Source of the DNA: Pseudomonadota bacterium
Lineage (GTDB): Bacteria > Pseudomonadota > Gammaproteobacteria > Steroidobacterales > Steroidobacteraceae
NCBI GenBank assembly: GCA_018240525.1
Contig: JAFEFN010000003.1
Coordinates: 434,001 to 498,000 of the forward strand
Direction: 5' to 3'
Length of the DNA: 64,000 nt
The notes below the pieces were generated by a model. That model ran no database searches. It was not told the DNA's origin and was given only the letters and a program-made list of their open reading frames with translations. A program made the position numbers and the translations under genes. Positions 45,200-54,950 of the stretch are shown here, in pieces; the stretch's first letter is position 1; each line of letters opens with the position of its first letter.

Positions 45200-46645
45200 A
45201 TGCAAGTAAGTGAGACCTACAACGACAACGTGGTGCGGCAATTTGCCATCGCGACCGTGGTATGGGGCATCGTCGGCATGGCGGTCGGCGTGCTGATCGC
45301 CGCCCAACTCGCGTGGCCCGCTCTGAATTTTGACATTCCCTGGCTCAGCTACGGACGTCTCCGGCCCCTCCACACCAATGCAGTGATCTTCGCCTTCGGC
45401 GGCAGTGCATTGATAGGCACCTCGTTCTATGTCGCGCAGCGTACCTGCCACGTCAGGCTCTTCAGCGACCGGCTCGCGGCCTTCGTGTTCTGGGGCTGGC
45501 AAGCGGTCATCCTGTGCGCCGCGATCACCTTGCCCCTCGGAATCACGCAGGGCAAGGAGTATGCGGAGCTCGAATGGCCGATTGACCTGCTTATTGCGAT
45601 CGTTTGGATCTCCTACGCAATCGTCTTCTTCGGCACCATTGCCAAGCGCCGCGTGAAGCACATTTACGTCGCGAACTGGTTCTACGCGGCCTTTATCGTC
45701 ACGATTGCCGTCCTGCACATTTTCAACAACCTCGCGATCCCGGTTAGCCTGACCAAGTCATACGGCATCTACTCCGGCGTCGTCGATGCCATGATGCAGT
45801 GGTGGTACGGTCACAATGCCGTAGGTTTCTTCCTCACTGCCGGCTTTCTGGGAATGATGTACTACTTCGTTCCCAAGCAGGCGGAGCGACCGATCTACTC
45901 GTATCGACTGTCGGTCGTGCACTTCTGGGCGCTGATTTCCGTGTACATGTGGGCCGGCCCGCACCACCTGCACTACACCTCGCTTCCAGACTGGGTGCAG
46001 TCGATCGGCGCCGCATTCTCAATCCTGCTGCTGGCTCCATCCTGGGGAGGCATGATCAACGGCATCATGACGCTGTCCGGCGCTTGGGGAAAGCTGCGCA
46101 CGGATCCGATTCTGAAATTCATGATCGTTTCGCTCGCGTTCTACGGCATGTCCACCTTCGAAGGTCCGATGATGTCCATCAAGACAGTCAACGCCCTGTC
46201 TCACTACACTGACTGGGTCATCGGCCATGTTCATTCGGGCGCGCTTGGGTGGGTGGCCATGATGACGATTGGCAGCATGTACAGCCTGATCCCGCGCCTG
46301 TTCAACAGGACGCAGATGTACAGCATCAAGCTGATCGACGTGCACTTCTGGACGTCAACCATCGGCGTGGTCCTGTATATCACGTCGATGTGGATCGCCG
46401 GCGTCATGCAAGGCCTGATGTGGCGAGCTTTCAATAGCGACGGCACTTTGACGTATAGCTTCATCGAGAGCGTGAAGGCAACCCACCCCTTCTATCTCGT
46501 GCGTCTCCTTGGCGGCTTCCTCTTTCTCTGCGGCATGCTGATCATGGCCTATAACGTCTGGAAGACGGTTCGGGGCAATTCCCCTGTCGCAGCTCCCGTT
46601 CTTCTGACGAACGTTGCGGCTGCCAACGACGGAGCACGCCCATGA
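45200..46645 (+). CDS. ccoN: cbb3-type cytochrome c oxidase subunit I
   Basis: A 481-residue catalytic subunit with about 12 membrane helices. Heme and CuB ligands appear in [44 protein letters not shown] and [17 protein letters not shown]. The start at 45200 gives the usual family length; a longer frame reaches 45050. It reduces oxygen to water with high affinity and pumps protons. ccoO overlaps its stop. Confidence 0.96.
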   Translation: MQVSETYNDNVVRQFAIATVVWGIVGMAVGVLIAAQLAWPALNFDIPWLSYGRLRPLHTNAVIFAFGGSALIGTSFYVAQRTCHVRLFSDRLAAFVFWGWQAVILCAAITLPLGITQGKEYAELEWPIDLLIAIVWISYAIVFFGTIAKRRVKHIYVANWFYAAFIVTIAVLHIFNNLAIPVSLTKSYGIYSGVVDAMMQWWYGHNAVGFFLTAGFLGMMYYFVPKQAERPIYSYRLSVVHFWALISVYMWAGPHHLHYTSLPDWVQSIGAAFSILLLAPSWGGMINGIMTLSGAWGKLRTDPILKFMIVSLAFYGMSTFEGPMMSIKTVNALSHYTDWVIGHVHSGALGWVAMMTIGSMYSLIPRLFNRTQMYSIKLIDVHFWTSTIGVVLYITSMWIAGVMQGLMWRAFNSDGTLTYSFIESVKATHPFYLVRLLGGFLFLCGMLIMAYNVWKTVRGNSPVAAPVLLTNVAAANDGARP

Positions 46646-47265
46646 ACCACGACATCATTGAAAGTCGACTTGGACTGCTGACCGTGCTGATCCTCATCGT
46701 GATCAGTGTTGGCGGGCTGGTCGAGATCGTTCCGCTCGTAGTGAGCTCAGCAGATAGCCAAGGCGACGTGAAAATCGCCCCGCGCCCCGCCTTGCAGCAG
46801 GCCGGCTTCGACATCTACGTGCGCGAAGGCTGCTATCTCTGCCATTCGCAGCAGATCCGCCCGTTTCGCAGCGAGACCGAGCGCTACGGCGCGTACTCGA
46901 TCGCTGCGGAGTCGCAATACGATCATCCGTTTCAGTTCGGGTCCAAGCGTACGGGCCCGGACCTGGCGCGCGTCGGCGGCCGCTATAGTGATGACTGGCA
47001 CCGCGTGCACTTGAACAACCCGCGCGATGTTGTTCCGGAGTCCAACATGCCGGGCTTCCCATGGCTCGCCAAGGCTTCCATCGATGGCGTATTGATGCAA
47101 CGCAAGCTCAAGGTGTTGCGCATGCTTGGCACGCCCTACTCGGACGAAGACATTAAGAATGCACCGGCGGCCGTTCAGGGCAAGACCGAACGGGAGGCTC
47201 TGATCGCCTACCTGCAGGGACTGGGGATCGACAAGCCTCGCGGCAGTGGAGGGGAAGCTCCATGA
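46642..47265 (+). CDS. ccoO: cbb3-type cytochrome c oxidase subunit II
   Basis: A 207-residue monoheme subunit anchored by an N-terminal helix ([25 protein letters not shown]). The heme motif [11 protein letters not shown] and [33 protein letters not shown] are the CcoO hallmarks. The ATG overlaps the ccoN stop. A 58-codon ccoQ starts at the overlap of its own stop. Confidence 0.96.
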   Translation: MNHDIIESRLGLLTVLILIVISVGGLVEIVPLVVSSADSQGDVKIAPRPALQQAGFDIYVREGCYLCHSQQIRPFRSETERYGAYSIAAESQYDHPFQFGSKRTGPDLARVGGRYSDDWHRVHLNNPRDVVPESNMPGFPWLAKASIDGVLMQRKLKVLRMLGTPYSDEDIKNAPAAVQGKTEREALIAYLQGLGIDKPRGSGGEAP

Positions 47266-47435
47266 GTCTTCTTTCCTGGGTGCGCAGCGGTGTAACGGTG
47301 CTGTGGTTTGCCCTGTTCGTTGCAATCTGGATCAACGCGTGGTCGCGCCGACAAGGCGAGAGGTACGCTGCGGCCGCGTGCCTGCCACTTGATGACTCAT
47401 TATCGACCGCGACTTCCAAGGAGGTACGCAGGTGA
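47262..47435 (+). CDS. ccoQ: cbb3-type oxidase subunit CcoQ
   Basis: A 57-residue protein whose ATG overlaps the ccoO stop (ATGA). A single membrane helix (about 9-26, [17 protein letters not shown]) is followed by a short polar tail. This position and structure fit CcoQ/FixQ, which stabilises the oxidase. AAGGAGGT near its end provides the ribosome site of ccoP. Confidence 0.85.
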   Translation: MSLLSWVRSGVTVLWFALFVAIWINAWSRRQGERYAAAACLPLDDSLSTATSKEVRR

Positions 47436-48322
47436 TGTCTCCTCTTGTGAGCACGATTATCGCCGTTGTCACGAGCCTGAATGTCCTCGCCTGCGCGTGG
47501 CTTATCTGGTGGACGGCGCGCCGTCGTCCGAACGAAGCTGCCGTAGGAGAGGTCACCGACCACGTTTGGGATGGAGACCTGCGCGAGCGCAACAACCCCA
47601 TGCCGCGCTGGTGGCTGATCCTTTTCTTCCTGAGCATACTTTTCTGCTTCGTCTATTTTCTGCTGTATCCGGCTCTCGGCAATTACCCCGGGGTGCTGGG
47701 CTGGACTAACACCGGGCAGTATCGACAGGAGATGCACGCCGCCCGGGAGCAATATAAACCGGTGTATGCCGCATTCGCCGGCCGTAGCGTCGCCGAGCTC
47801 GCCAAGGACAGGAATGCTCTGGCGCTCGGGCATAGTCTGTTCGCGAACAACTGCACAAATTGCCATGGCTCCGATGCTCGCGGTGCCGTGGGATTCCCCA
47901 ACCTTACCGACAATGACTGGCTGTACGGCGGCAGCCCCGAGACCATCACCCAGACCATCGAACAGGGGCGCTCGGGCGTCATGCCGCCACTCGGGGCGGT
48001 CTTGGGTCCGCAAGGCGTCGATGAGGTGGTGGCCTACGTCGAGAGCCTGAGCGGACGCAGCGCCCCCACCGCCAAGGTCGCAGCCGGGGCCGCTCGCTTT
48101 GCACTATGCGCCGGCTGTCACGGGCCGGATGGCAAAGGCAACCAGCAGATTGGTGCCCCGAATCTGACGGACGACATCTGGCTTTACGGGGGGTCTGACG
48201 CGGCCATCCGCAAGACAATCACGGAGGGCCGCAACGGCACAATGCCCTCGCATGCCTGGCTGGGTGAGGATCGGGTGCGCCTGCTGGCGGCCTACGTCTA
48301 CAGCCTGTCTCACTCGCAGTAG
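47435..48322 (+). CDS. ccoP: cbb3-type cytochrome c oxidase subunit III
   Basis: A 295-residue diheme subunit. The N-terminus has two membrane segments (LVSTIIAVVTSLNVLACAWLIWW and WWLILFFLSILFCFVYFLLY) with the DHVWDGDLRERNNPMPRWW motif typical of CcoP between them. Heme motifs are CTNCHGSDARG and CAGCHGPDGKG. A GTG at 47432 is an alternative start overlapping the ccoQ stop. AAGGAGGT is directly upstream. Confidence 0.95.
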   Translation: MSPLVSTIIAVVTSLNVLACAWLIWWTARRRPNEAAVGEVTDHVWDGDLRERNNPMPRWWLILFFLSILFCFVYFLLYPALGNYPGVLGWTNTGQYRQEMHAAREQYKPVYAAFAGRSVAELAKDRNALALGHSLFANNCTNCHGSDARGAVGFPNLTDNDWLYGGSPETITQTIEQGRSGVMPPLGAVLGPQGVDEVVAYVESLSGRSAPTAKVAAGAARFALCAGCHGPDGKGNQQIGAPNLTDDIWLYGGSDAAIRKTITEGRNGTMPSHAWLGEDRVRLLAAYVYSLSHSQ

Positions 48323-48328
48323 CCTACG

Positions 48329-48628
48329 ATGCCCGGCGTTTACATCATTCCGCCCGCCCGCCGCTTTGTGCGAATGGACGTCGGTATCGTCCTATGGACG
48401 TCATTTCTGGCGGCTTGCCTGGCAAGCCTGCTGTTTTTTGCCGCCGTCGACCCGCTACTACTGCGCGATGCGGGACCGGCCGCGTTCCGCCATATCGATC
48501 GCGAGGAGGGTTACGCGCTTGGCTTTGTCTTCTTTTGGGTAATCGGCAGCAGCGCCAGCGCACTGACCCTGTTGTTGCTGCGGATGCCGCCCCCGGGGGC
48601 TGAGCGGCCGAAGAGCGGTACTCCGTAA
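48329..48628 (+). CDS. Small membrane protein between ccoP and ccoG
   Basis: A 99-residue protein with two hydrophobic helices (about 19-45, VGIVLWTSFLAACLASLLFFAAVDPLLL, and about 62-85, YALGFVFFWVIGSSASALTLLLL). Tail: PGAERPKSGTP. It is tightly packed in the operon: 6 bases after ccoP, and its stop is adjacent to the ccoG ATG. I do not recognise the family. The position suggests a role in cbb3 assembly or heme handling (inference). Confidence 0.7.
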   Translation: MPGVYIIPPARRFVRMDVGIVLWTSFLAACLASLLFFAAVDPLLLRDAGPAAFRHIDREEGYALGFVFFWVIGSSASALTLLLLRMPPPGAERPKSGTP

Positions 48629-50017
48629 ATGTCCGCCTCGCCGCAATCGACCCCTGGCGACCTGCCCTTTTACGAGGCCGCGCGCAAGATCTACCCGCGC
48701 GAGATTGACGGGCGCTTCTCCAGCTTGCGCAAGGCGGCCGTCGTGGCCCTGCTCGGCTTGTTCTACGGACTGCCGTGGCTGTCCTTGGACAGCCACCAGG
48801 CGCTGCTGTTCGACCTCCCGGCGCGGAAGTTCCACATTTTCGGCCTCACGCTTTGGCCCCAGGACTTCCTGTACCTAGCGATTCTTCTCATCCTAGCGGC
48901 GCTGACGCTGTTCTTTTTCACCGCACTGGCGGGTCGACTTTGGTGTGGCTATGCATGCCCGCAAACGGTGTGGACAGAACTGTTTACCTGGATCGAGCAA
49001 TGGACCGAGGGCACGCGCGGTAAGCGCATGAAACTCGATCGTGGCCCTTGGACGCTTGAAAAGGTCTTCCGCAAGACTCTCAAGCAAGTGCTATGGATAG
49101 GGCTCGCGACCTACACGGGATACACGTTTGTAGCCTATTTTGTCCCGATCCGGCAGCTAAGCGATCAGCTATGGCACCTCAGCCTGGGGCCGGCAGCCAC
49201 CTTCTGGCTGTTTCTCTACTCGCTGGCCACCTACGGCAATGCAGGATTCCTGCGCGAGCAGGTATGCAAGTACATGTGCCCGTATGCGCGCTTCCAGAGC
49301 GCGATGTTCGACCGCAGCACTCTCATCATTGCCTACGATCAACAGCGCGGCGAGCCGCGTGGCGCGCGCCGCCGCGGCGTGGCGGCGCGCGCCCAGGGGC
49401 TCGGCGACTGCGTCGACTGCACGCTGTGCGTTCAGGTCTGCCCTACCGGAATCGACATCCGCAAGGGCCTGCAGTACGAATGCATCGCCTGTGGAGCATG
49501 CATTGATGCGTGCGATCAAGTGATGGATAGACTGGGCAGTTCGCGCGGCTTGATTCGCTACACCACAGAAGATACCGAGCGCGGCTTCGCTGTCCGCATC
49601 GTACGCCCGCGCACGATGGTGTACGCCGCGCTGCTGCTCGGGCTCAGCGGCTATCTGGCCTACTCGCTCACGACCCGTATGCCGCTGATCGTCGACGTCA
49701 TCCGTGATCGCAACGCTCTGTACCGCGAGGTTCAGGGGACGCAGATCGAGAACACCTACGCACTTAAAGTGATCAATCTTGACCACGGCGCGCACGCCTA
49801 CCAGCTCACGGCAAGCGGAATCGACGGCCTGCGCGTCGCCGAGCCCGCCGAGGCCTTCCAGACCCCCGCCGGATCCGTCAGCAATGTAGTCGTACGCCTG
49901 CGCGCGCCGGCGGATCGGGCGACGGGCGTAAGGCGCATCACCATCGCAGTCGAGGCGATCGATCAGCGCTCCATCCATGTCACCGAGAACACACGCTTCA
50001 TCGGGCCCACATCATGA
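48629..50017 (+). CDS. ccoG: cbb3 oxidase assembly ferredoxin/cupric reductase CcoG
   Basis: A 462-residue polytopic protein with 4Fe-4S motifs CVDCTLCVQVCPTGIDIRKG and CIACGACIDACDQVMD. The N-terminal membrane part has several helices and the GRLWCGYACPQTVWTELF signature. A C-terminal Ig-like periplasmic domain is at about 370-460. CcoG reduces copper for the oxidase active site by family knowledge. The ATG follows directly on the previous stop. Confidence 0.94.
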   Translation: MSASPQSTPGDLPFYEAARKIYPREIDGRFSSLRKAAVVALLGLFYGLPWLSLDSHQALLFDLPARKFHIFGLTLWPQDFLYLAILLILAALTLFFFTALAGRLWCGYACPQTVWTELFTWIEQWTEGTRGKRMKLDRGPWTLEKVFRKTLKQVLWIGLATYTGYTFVAYFVPIRQLSDQLWHLSLGPAATFWLFLYSLATYGNAGFLREQVCKYMCPYARFQSAMFDRSTLIIAYDQQRGEPRGARRRGVAARAQGLGDCVDCTLCVQVCPTGIDIRKGLQYECIACGACIDACDQVMDRLGSSRGLIRYTTEDTERGFAVRIVRPRTMVYAALLLGLSGYLAYSLTTRMPLIVDVIRDRNALYREVQGTQIENTYALKVINLDHGAHAYQLTASGIDGLRVAEPAEAFQTPAGSVSNVVVRLRAPADRATGVRRITIAVEAIDQRSIHVTENTRFIGPTS

Positions 50018-50166
50018 GCGCGACCGCCGTACCGTGGTATCGGTTTTTCTGGCCTTGGTTCATCATTGCGCTGCTCAGCGCTGCCGTCGCCGGCAGCCTT
50101 GTGAGCGCTTATCTTGCGGTGAACACGACCGATACGGTGCTCGAGCACTCGGACCAGGCCGGATGA
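50014..50166 (+). CDS. ccoH: Short CcoH/FixH-like protein
   Basis: A 50-residue protein whose ATG overlaps the ccoG stop. The sequence PWYRFFWPWFIIALL is the N-terminal hallmark of CcoH/FixH, followed by one membrane helix and a short polar tail (TVLEHSDQAG). Normal CcoH proteins are about 150 residues with a periplasmic domain, so this is a short form. No continuation of the domain was found in other frames before ccoI. It may be functional or eroded. Confidence 0.65.
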   Translation: MSATAVPWYRFFWPWFIIALLSAAVAGSLVSAYLAVNTTDTVLEHSDQAG

Positions 50167-50173
50167 GGGGCCC

Positions 50174-52642
50174 TTGGACGTCGCCCGCACCGCCTTAGCG
50201 TCCTGTTTCCACTGTCACGGCCGCATCGCGTCCGGCACCGCACTTTTCATCGAAGTGGAGGGCCGACACGAGCCGGTGTGCTGCGCCGGATGTCAGGCCG
50301 CGGCCGGCTTCGTTCTGTCCCAGGGATTGGGACGATTTTACCGATTCCGCGCTACACCACCCCGAGCCGACACCCGGCGGGCCGCGCATGACTGGACCGT
50401 CTTCGATCGCACAGCGGCGGTGGCTCGCTATACGCACAGACGCCCTGACGGCAGCCGTGAAGTGGGCGTAAAGCTAGAGGGAATGCATTGCTCGGCCTGT
50501 GTCTGGCTGATCGAGAATAGCGTGACACGCTGCGAAGGCGTTTTGAACGTGTCCGTGAATCTTGTCGAGGGCCGCGCACAGGTGTGCTATGACCCCGAAG
50601 CAATCCCCCTCAGCGGCGTGCTTCGTGCTTTTGAGCGTATTGGGTACACGCCGCGTCCCTCCAGCTACTCAGGCAGCGCGCCCGAGACCACGGACGAACG
50701 CCGTGCTGCCCTCAAGCGCCTGGCGGTTGCGGGCTTCGGCATGATGCAGGTGATGAGCTTCGCTGCGGCGCTTTACGCCGGAGCGTTCGATGGGATTGCG
50801 CCGAGTCTGGAGCAGTTGCTGCGCTACGTAAGCCTGCTGGTCGCAACCCCGGTGGTACTGTATTCGGCACAGCCGTTCTTTGCCTCCGCGTGGCGAAACC
50901 TGAACGCCGGCACGCTGGGAATGGACGTACCGGTCGCGCTCTCGATCGGAATTGCCTACGGATGGAGTCTATGGACTACGTTGCGCGGATCCGGCCCCGT
51001 CTATTTCGACAGCGCCGTGATGTTCACGTTTCTGCTGCTGCTCGGTCGCTACGTACAGATGTCTCTGCAGCACCGCTCGGCGCTGCGTGGAGATTCCCTG
51101 CACGGGCTATTGCCAGAGAGTGTATTACGAGTGACGGACGCTGCTGCTGAGCGGGTCACTCCCGATGAGGTCTGCGTTGGCGATACGATACGCATCCTGC
51201 CGGGAGAACGCGTGCCAGCCGATGGTACCGTCACCGCCGGCGTCGCCGAGATTGACGAATCCCTGATCACGGGTGAATCGATGCCCCGCACCTGCCGCGC
51301 GGGCGACCCGGTAACGGCTGGGACGATCAACGTCAATGGCGTGGCCGAGGTTCTGGTAACGCGCGTCGGGCAGGATTCCACCCTGGCCACCATCGGCCGC
51401 CTTGTCGAGCGCGCGCAGTCCGTGAGACCTCCGGTCGCGGAGCTCGCCGACCGTATCGCAGCATGGTTCGTGGGCGGGATCCTTCTCGTAGCGCTGGTAG
51501 CGGGGCTTTATTGGGCCCACAGGGACGCCGCCCAGGTGTTGCCGGTGGTCCTAGCCGTACTTGTGGTGACGTGTCCGTGTGCGCTTTCCTTGGCGACGCC
51601 CGCCTGCCTGGCCGCGGCCACCGCGCGCCTGACGCGCGGTGGCTTGCTGGTGACGCGTACTCGCGGGCTGGAGCGCCTGTCCCGCGTGGACACCGTGATT
51701 TTCGACAAGACCGGCACATTGACCCGAGGAATCCCGAGCATAGAGCGGACCGTGATGCTGCAGGAGCGGGCGACATCCACTCAGTGTCTGCAGATCGCGG
51801 CAGCGCTCGAAGCATACTCACGCCACCCGGTCGCCCGCGCCTTCGCATCCGCCAACTCCGTGCCAAAAGCAACGTCGGTCGTCTACGCTCCAGGACGGGG
51901 CATTGAAGGGGAAGTGGATGGCGTTCGCTACCGCATCGGTTGCGCCGAGTACGTTCTTGCCGGCACCAACGGCCAACACACGGCGTCCATCGATGCGGCA
52001 GACGATCAATCCCTCATCCTGCTGGGTGACCGGCAGAACGCGCTGGCCGCTTTTCTCACCGCAGATACCCTGCGCAATGACTCCAGACGAACGGTGTGTG
52101 ACCTGCAATCGCTGGGGCTCGACGTACAAATTGCGAGCGGCGATCGCGCAGCCGTGGTTGGAAAATGCGCCGCGCAGCTCAAAATTGTGCGGGCCCGCGG
52201 CGGAATGAGCGCGGACGCAAAGCTTGACCTGCTACGCGGCCTGCAGAAGGCTGGCCACCGGGTCGCAGTCGTCGGCGACGGCATCAACGATGCGGCCGTG
52301 CTCGCTGCGGCGGACGTCTCTGTCGCCGTCGGCAGCGGCGCTGATCTGGCGCAGCTGAACGCCGACATGGTCCTCGTGGCCGATGCGCTTTCGCCCCTAC
52401 CAGCGGCGATTCGGGTAACGCGGCGCATGCGCGCAATCATGCGGCAAAACCTTGCCTGGGCGGCCGCGTACAATCTCGCAGCCGTACCGATGGCGGTGGC
52501 GGGCTGGCTGCAGCCATGGGTCGCAGCCGTTGGAATGTCGCTCAGCTCCCTTTTAGTCGTGCTCAATGCGCTGCGCCTCCTGCGAACCGACGCACCGGGG
52601 CAACCACCTGCCCCTTCAACCCAGCGGGTGGTGGCAGGATGA
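50174..52642 (+). CDS. ccoI: Copper-transporting P-type ATPase CcoI
   Basis: An 822-residue copper exporter for cbb3 assembly. It has an N-terminal metal-binding module (CFHCHGRI, CCAGCQAA), an HMA domain (GMHCSACVWLIE), the intramembrane motif CPCALSLATP, DKTGTLTRG and GDGINDAAVL. The listed start is TTG; no upstream ATG is better placed. It is followed by ccoS with a 4-base overlap. Confidence 0.93.
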   Translation: MDVARTALASCFHCHGRIASGTALFIEVEGRHEPVCCAGCQAAAGFVLSQGLGRFYRFRATPPRADTRRAAHDWTVFDRTAAVARYTHRRPDGSREVGVKLEGMHCSACVWLIENSVTRCEGVLNVSVNLVEGRAQVCYDPEAIPLSGVLRAFERIGYTPRPSSYSGSAPETTDERRAALKRLAVAGFGMMQVMSFAAALYAGAFDGIAPSLEQLLRYVSLLVATPVVLYSAQPFFASAWRNLNAGTLGMDVPVALSIGIAYGWSLWTTLRGSGPVYFDSAVMFTFLLLLGRYVQMSLQHRSALRGDSLHGLLPESVLRVTDAAAERVTPDEVCVGDTIRILPGERVPADGTVTAGVAEIDESLITGESMPRTCRAGDPVTAGTINVNGVAEVLVTRVGQDSTLATIGRLVERAQSVRPPVAELADRIAAWFVGGILLVALVAGLYWAHRDAAQVLPVVLAVLVVTCPCALSLATPACLAAATARLTRGGLLVTRTRGLERLSRVDTVIFDKTGTLTRGIPSIERTVMLQERATSTQCLQIAAALEAYSRHPVARAFASANSVPKATSVVYAPGRGIEGEVDGVRYRIGCAEYVLAGTNGQHTASIDAADDQSLILLGDRQNALAAFLTADTLRNDSRRTVCDLQSLGLDVQIASGDRAAVVGKCAAQLKIVRARGGMSADAKLDLLRGLQKAGHRVAVVGDGINDAAVLAAADVSVAVGSGADLAQLNADMVLVADALSPLPAAIRVTRRMRAIMRQNLAWAAAYNLAAVPMAVAGWLQPWVAAVGMSLSSLLVVLNALRLLRTDAPGQPPAPSTQRVVAG

Positions 52643-52824
52643 ATATTCTTTACCTACTGATTCCCCTGAGCCTGGTGCTCGTGGGCTTCGCGGTATGGGC
52701 CTTCTTCTGGGCAGTTAAGCAAGGTCAGTTCGACGATCTGGTTAGTCCGGCTTCATCGATCCTGCTGGACGATGACCGCGCGCCGCCCCCACCGCCCAGT
52801 TCCCGCGTCCAGCCTTTAAGGTAG
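52639..52824 (+). CDS. ccoS: cbb3-type oxidase assembly protein CcoS
   Basis: A 61-residue protein with one N-terminal membrane helix (LYLLIPLSLVLVGFAVWAFFWAV), then the CcoS signature QGQFDDL and a short acidic/Pro tail. The ATG overlaps the ccoI stop. The family is needed for cofactor insertion in cbb3 oxidases. Confidence 0.9.
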   Translation: MNILYLLIPLSLVLVGFAVWAFFWAVKQGQFDDLVSPASSILLDDDRAPPPPPSSRVQPLR

Positions 52825-52830
52825 AGCCCC

Positions 52831-53550
52831 TTGCCAGCGCTGCTTTGGTCTACTTCCCTCCTCGCTGGCTTCGCCGGCAGTGGCCACTGCGTGGCCATGT
52901 GCGGCGGCATCGCCGCTGGCTTAGGGGCCGCGGCGCCCAACGCGCTGCCTCGCGCATGGTGGCACGTGCTCTTCCACACCGGACGGCTTGCCGGCTATGC
53001 AATTTTCGGCGTGCTGGCCGGCGGACTCGGAGCCGGCGTCAGCGCCGTGCTGGGACTAGGACCTTACCTGCGCATAGGGACGGGCATCATCATTGTCCTG
53101 TTGGGCATCAAAATCATGCTCCGGGGCAAGACGGGGTGGTTGCGCGCGCCGGAGCGCCTCGGTTCCCTTGTCTGGCGCGCCCTGCAGCCAGTGGCAAGTG
53201 CATACCTGCCGCGGCACCCAATCCCAAGAGCACTGCTGAGTGGAGCGCTGTGGGGTTGGCTGCCGTGCGGGCTGGTCTACTCTGCACTGGTGGCAGCTGC
53301 GGTTGCCGGAACCGCGGCTTCCGGGGGCGCCACGATGGTCGCATTTGGGCTGGGCACCCTTCCGGCAATGGCAGGACTGGGCGCACTGGCAAGCCGCCTG
53401 CCGTCGCTGGGAGTGCAGCCGCCGCGGTCGATTGGGCTGCTTATCATCGCGTGCGGCATATGGACCGCCTGGCTTCCGGCCAGCTCACTGTCCACCGACG
53501 GCGCGCATTGCGAGCACCGCGCCCCGATGGCGCAAGCGAGAACCTCATGA
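52831..53550 (+). CDS. Sulfite exporter TauE/SafE family membrane protein
   Basis: A 239-residue protein with about six helices. The signature GSGHCVAMCGGIAAGLG (about 12-28) and PRALLSGALWGWLPCGLVYSAL (about 128-150) with conserved Cys are those of the SafE-like/DsbD-related proteins often found after ccoS in gammaproteobacteria. The listed start is TTG, six bases after the ccoS stop. A function in metal or thiol transport is suggested by the family only. Its stop overlaps the hemN ATG. Confidence 0.82.
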   Translation: MPALLWSTSLLAGFAGSGHCVAMCGGIAAGLGAAAPNALPRAWWHVLFHTGRLAGYAIFGVLAGGLGAGVSAVLGLGPYLRIGTGIIIVLLGIKIMLRGKTGWLRAPERLGSLVWRALQPVASAYLPRHPIPRALLSGALWGWLPCGLVYSALVAAAVAGTAASGGATMVAFGLGTLPAMAGLGALASRLPSLGVQPPRSIGLLIIACGIWTAWLPASSLSTDGAHCEHRAPMAQARTS

Positions 53551-54950
53551 ACAAATCGATTGACTGCGAAATGCTGCGGCGCTATGACCGCGCAGGTCCG
53601 CGCTACACCTCCTACCCCACCGTGCCTCAGTTCCACAGCGACTTCGGGGAAGAGGAATTCTACGCGTGCGCGCAACCAACTCCGCGGCCGCATGCGGGTG
53701 CCAGCATGCGTCCCCTGTCATTGTACGTGCACGTGCCGTTTTGTCGCAGTCCCTGCTTTTACTGCGGCTGCAACCGCGTGATCACGCGCAACGGTACCGT
53801 TGGCGAGCGCTACGTGGAGCGGGTGCTGGCCGAGGCCCAACGGGTGCGCGAGCGGCTGGGACGATCCGGACCCGTTCTGCAATTTCATCTAGGCGGTGGC
53901 ACGCCGAACTCGCTATCCGGCTCAAGCCTTGAGCGTCTCGTGCACGGACTGGGTGAACACTTTGCCTTCAACAGCCGCGTTGACCGCGACTACTCCATGG
54001 AACTGGATCCCCGCTCGCTACCTGAGAAGCCTGAAGATTACGCGGCGAGGCTCGTGCGCCTTGGCTTCAACCGCGTCAGCCTCGGGGTGCAGGACTTCGA
54101 CGAGCAAGTTCAGCTGGCAGTAAATCGTGTGCAGAGCGCCGAGCAGACGCTCGATCTGGTGGATGCGTGCCGCGACCAAGGCATCCAGTCGGTCAACGTC
54201 GACCTGATCTACGGGCTCCCCAAGCAGTCACTCGAGGGCTTTCGGCGCACTTTGCGCACGGTGCTGGCAGCAAGACCGGACCGGATGGCCGTCTATGGCT
54301 ATGCGCACATGCCGGCTGCCTTCAGAGCTCAGCGCAGGATCCACGAGAGTGACCTGCCGGACAGCGCGGGTCGGCTCGCGTTGCTGCGCCTGGCTATCGA
54401 AGAGCTGACCGCCTCCGGATACCGCCACATCGGCATGGACCATTTCGCACTGCCAACCGATGCGCTGGTGCTAGCGCAGGAGCGTGGAGAGTTACAGCGC
54501 AACTTTATGGGATACACGACCCACGGGGGATGCGACCTCCTCGGTTTCGGCGTCAGCGCTATCAGCCGCCTGGGCGACTGTTACGGCCAGAACCTTAAGG
54601 ACCTGCCGAGCTGGGAACACGCCGTCGATTCACGGCGCAGCCCGCTGTGGCGCGGACTGGCGCTGAGTGCGGACGACCGCGTGCGCGCCAGCATCATCGA
54701 GCAGTTGATGTGTCACGGGCAAATCGACCTGTTCACCACGGAGCGGGAATACGGCATCGACTTCCAGAAATACTTCGGTGATGCCCTGGCGCGACTCGAG
54801 CCCCTGATAGCGGACGGCCTCGTTACCCGGACGGGGCAAGCCATCACGGTCACTGAAACCGGGCGGCTTCTCCTTCGCAACGTCGCCATGTGCTTCGACC
54901 GCTACGTCTCCGCCGCGGCCGAATCGGCGTCCGCTTCCCGGACGATTTAA
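53547..54950 (+). CDS. hemN: Oxygen-independent coproporphyrinogen III dehydrogenase
   Basis: A 467-residue radical SAM enzyme for anaerobic heme synthesis. The cluster motif CRSPCFYCGCNR follows YVHVPF. The family's early block YDRAGPRYTSYPTVPQF and the GGGTPNSLS segment are present, and FDEQVQLAVNRVQ follows. The ATG overlaps the previous stop as ATGA; a much longer open frame upstream runs antisense to no function and is rejected. Heme supply at low oxygen matches the adjacent cbb3 genes. Confidence 0.95.
   Translation: MNKSIDCEMLRRYDRAGPRYTSYPTVPQFHSDFGEEEFYACAQPTPRPHAGASMRPLSLYVHVPFCRSPCFYCGCNRVITRNGTVGERYVERVLAEAQRVRERLGRSGPVLQFHLGGGTPNSLSGSSLERLVHGLGEHFAFNSRVDRDYSMELDPRSLPEKPEDYAARLVRLGFNRVSLGVQDFDEQVQLAVNRVQSAEQTLDLVDACRDQGIQSVNVDLIYGLPKQSLEGFRRTLRTVLAARPDRMAVYGYAHMPAAFRAQRRIHESDLPDSAGRLALLRLAIEELTASGYRHIGMDHFALPTDALVLAQERGELQRNFMGYTTHGGCDLLGFGVSAISRLGDCYGQNLKDLPSWEHAVDSRRSPLWRGLALSADDRVRASIIEQLMCHGQIDLFTTEREYGIDFQKYFGDALARLEPLIADGLVTRTGQAITVTETGRLLLRNVAMCFDRYVSAAAESASASRTI

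Noticed and set aside
52845..53546. Upstream extension of the hemN frame by 234 codons
   Set aside because: It overlaps the SafE-like gene in another frame; HemN family proteins begin at about the ATG at 53547.
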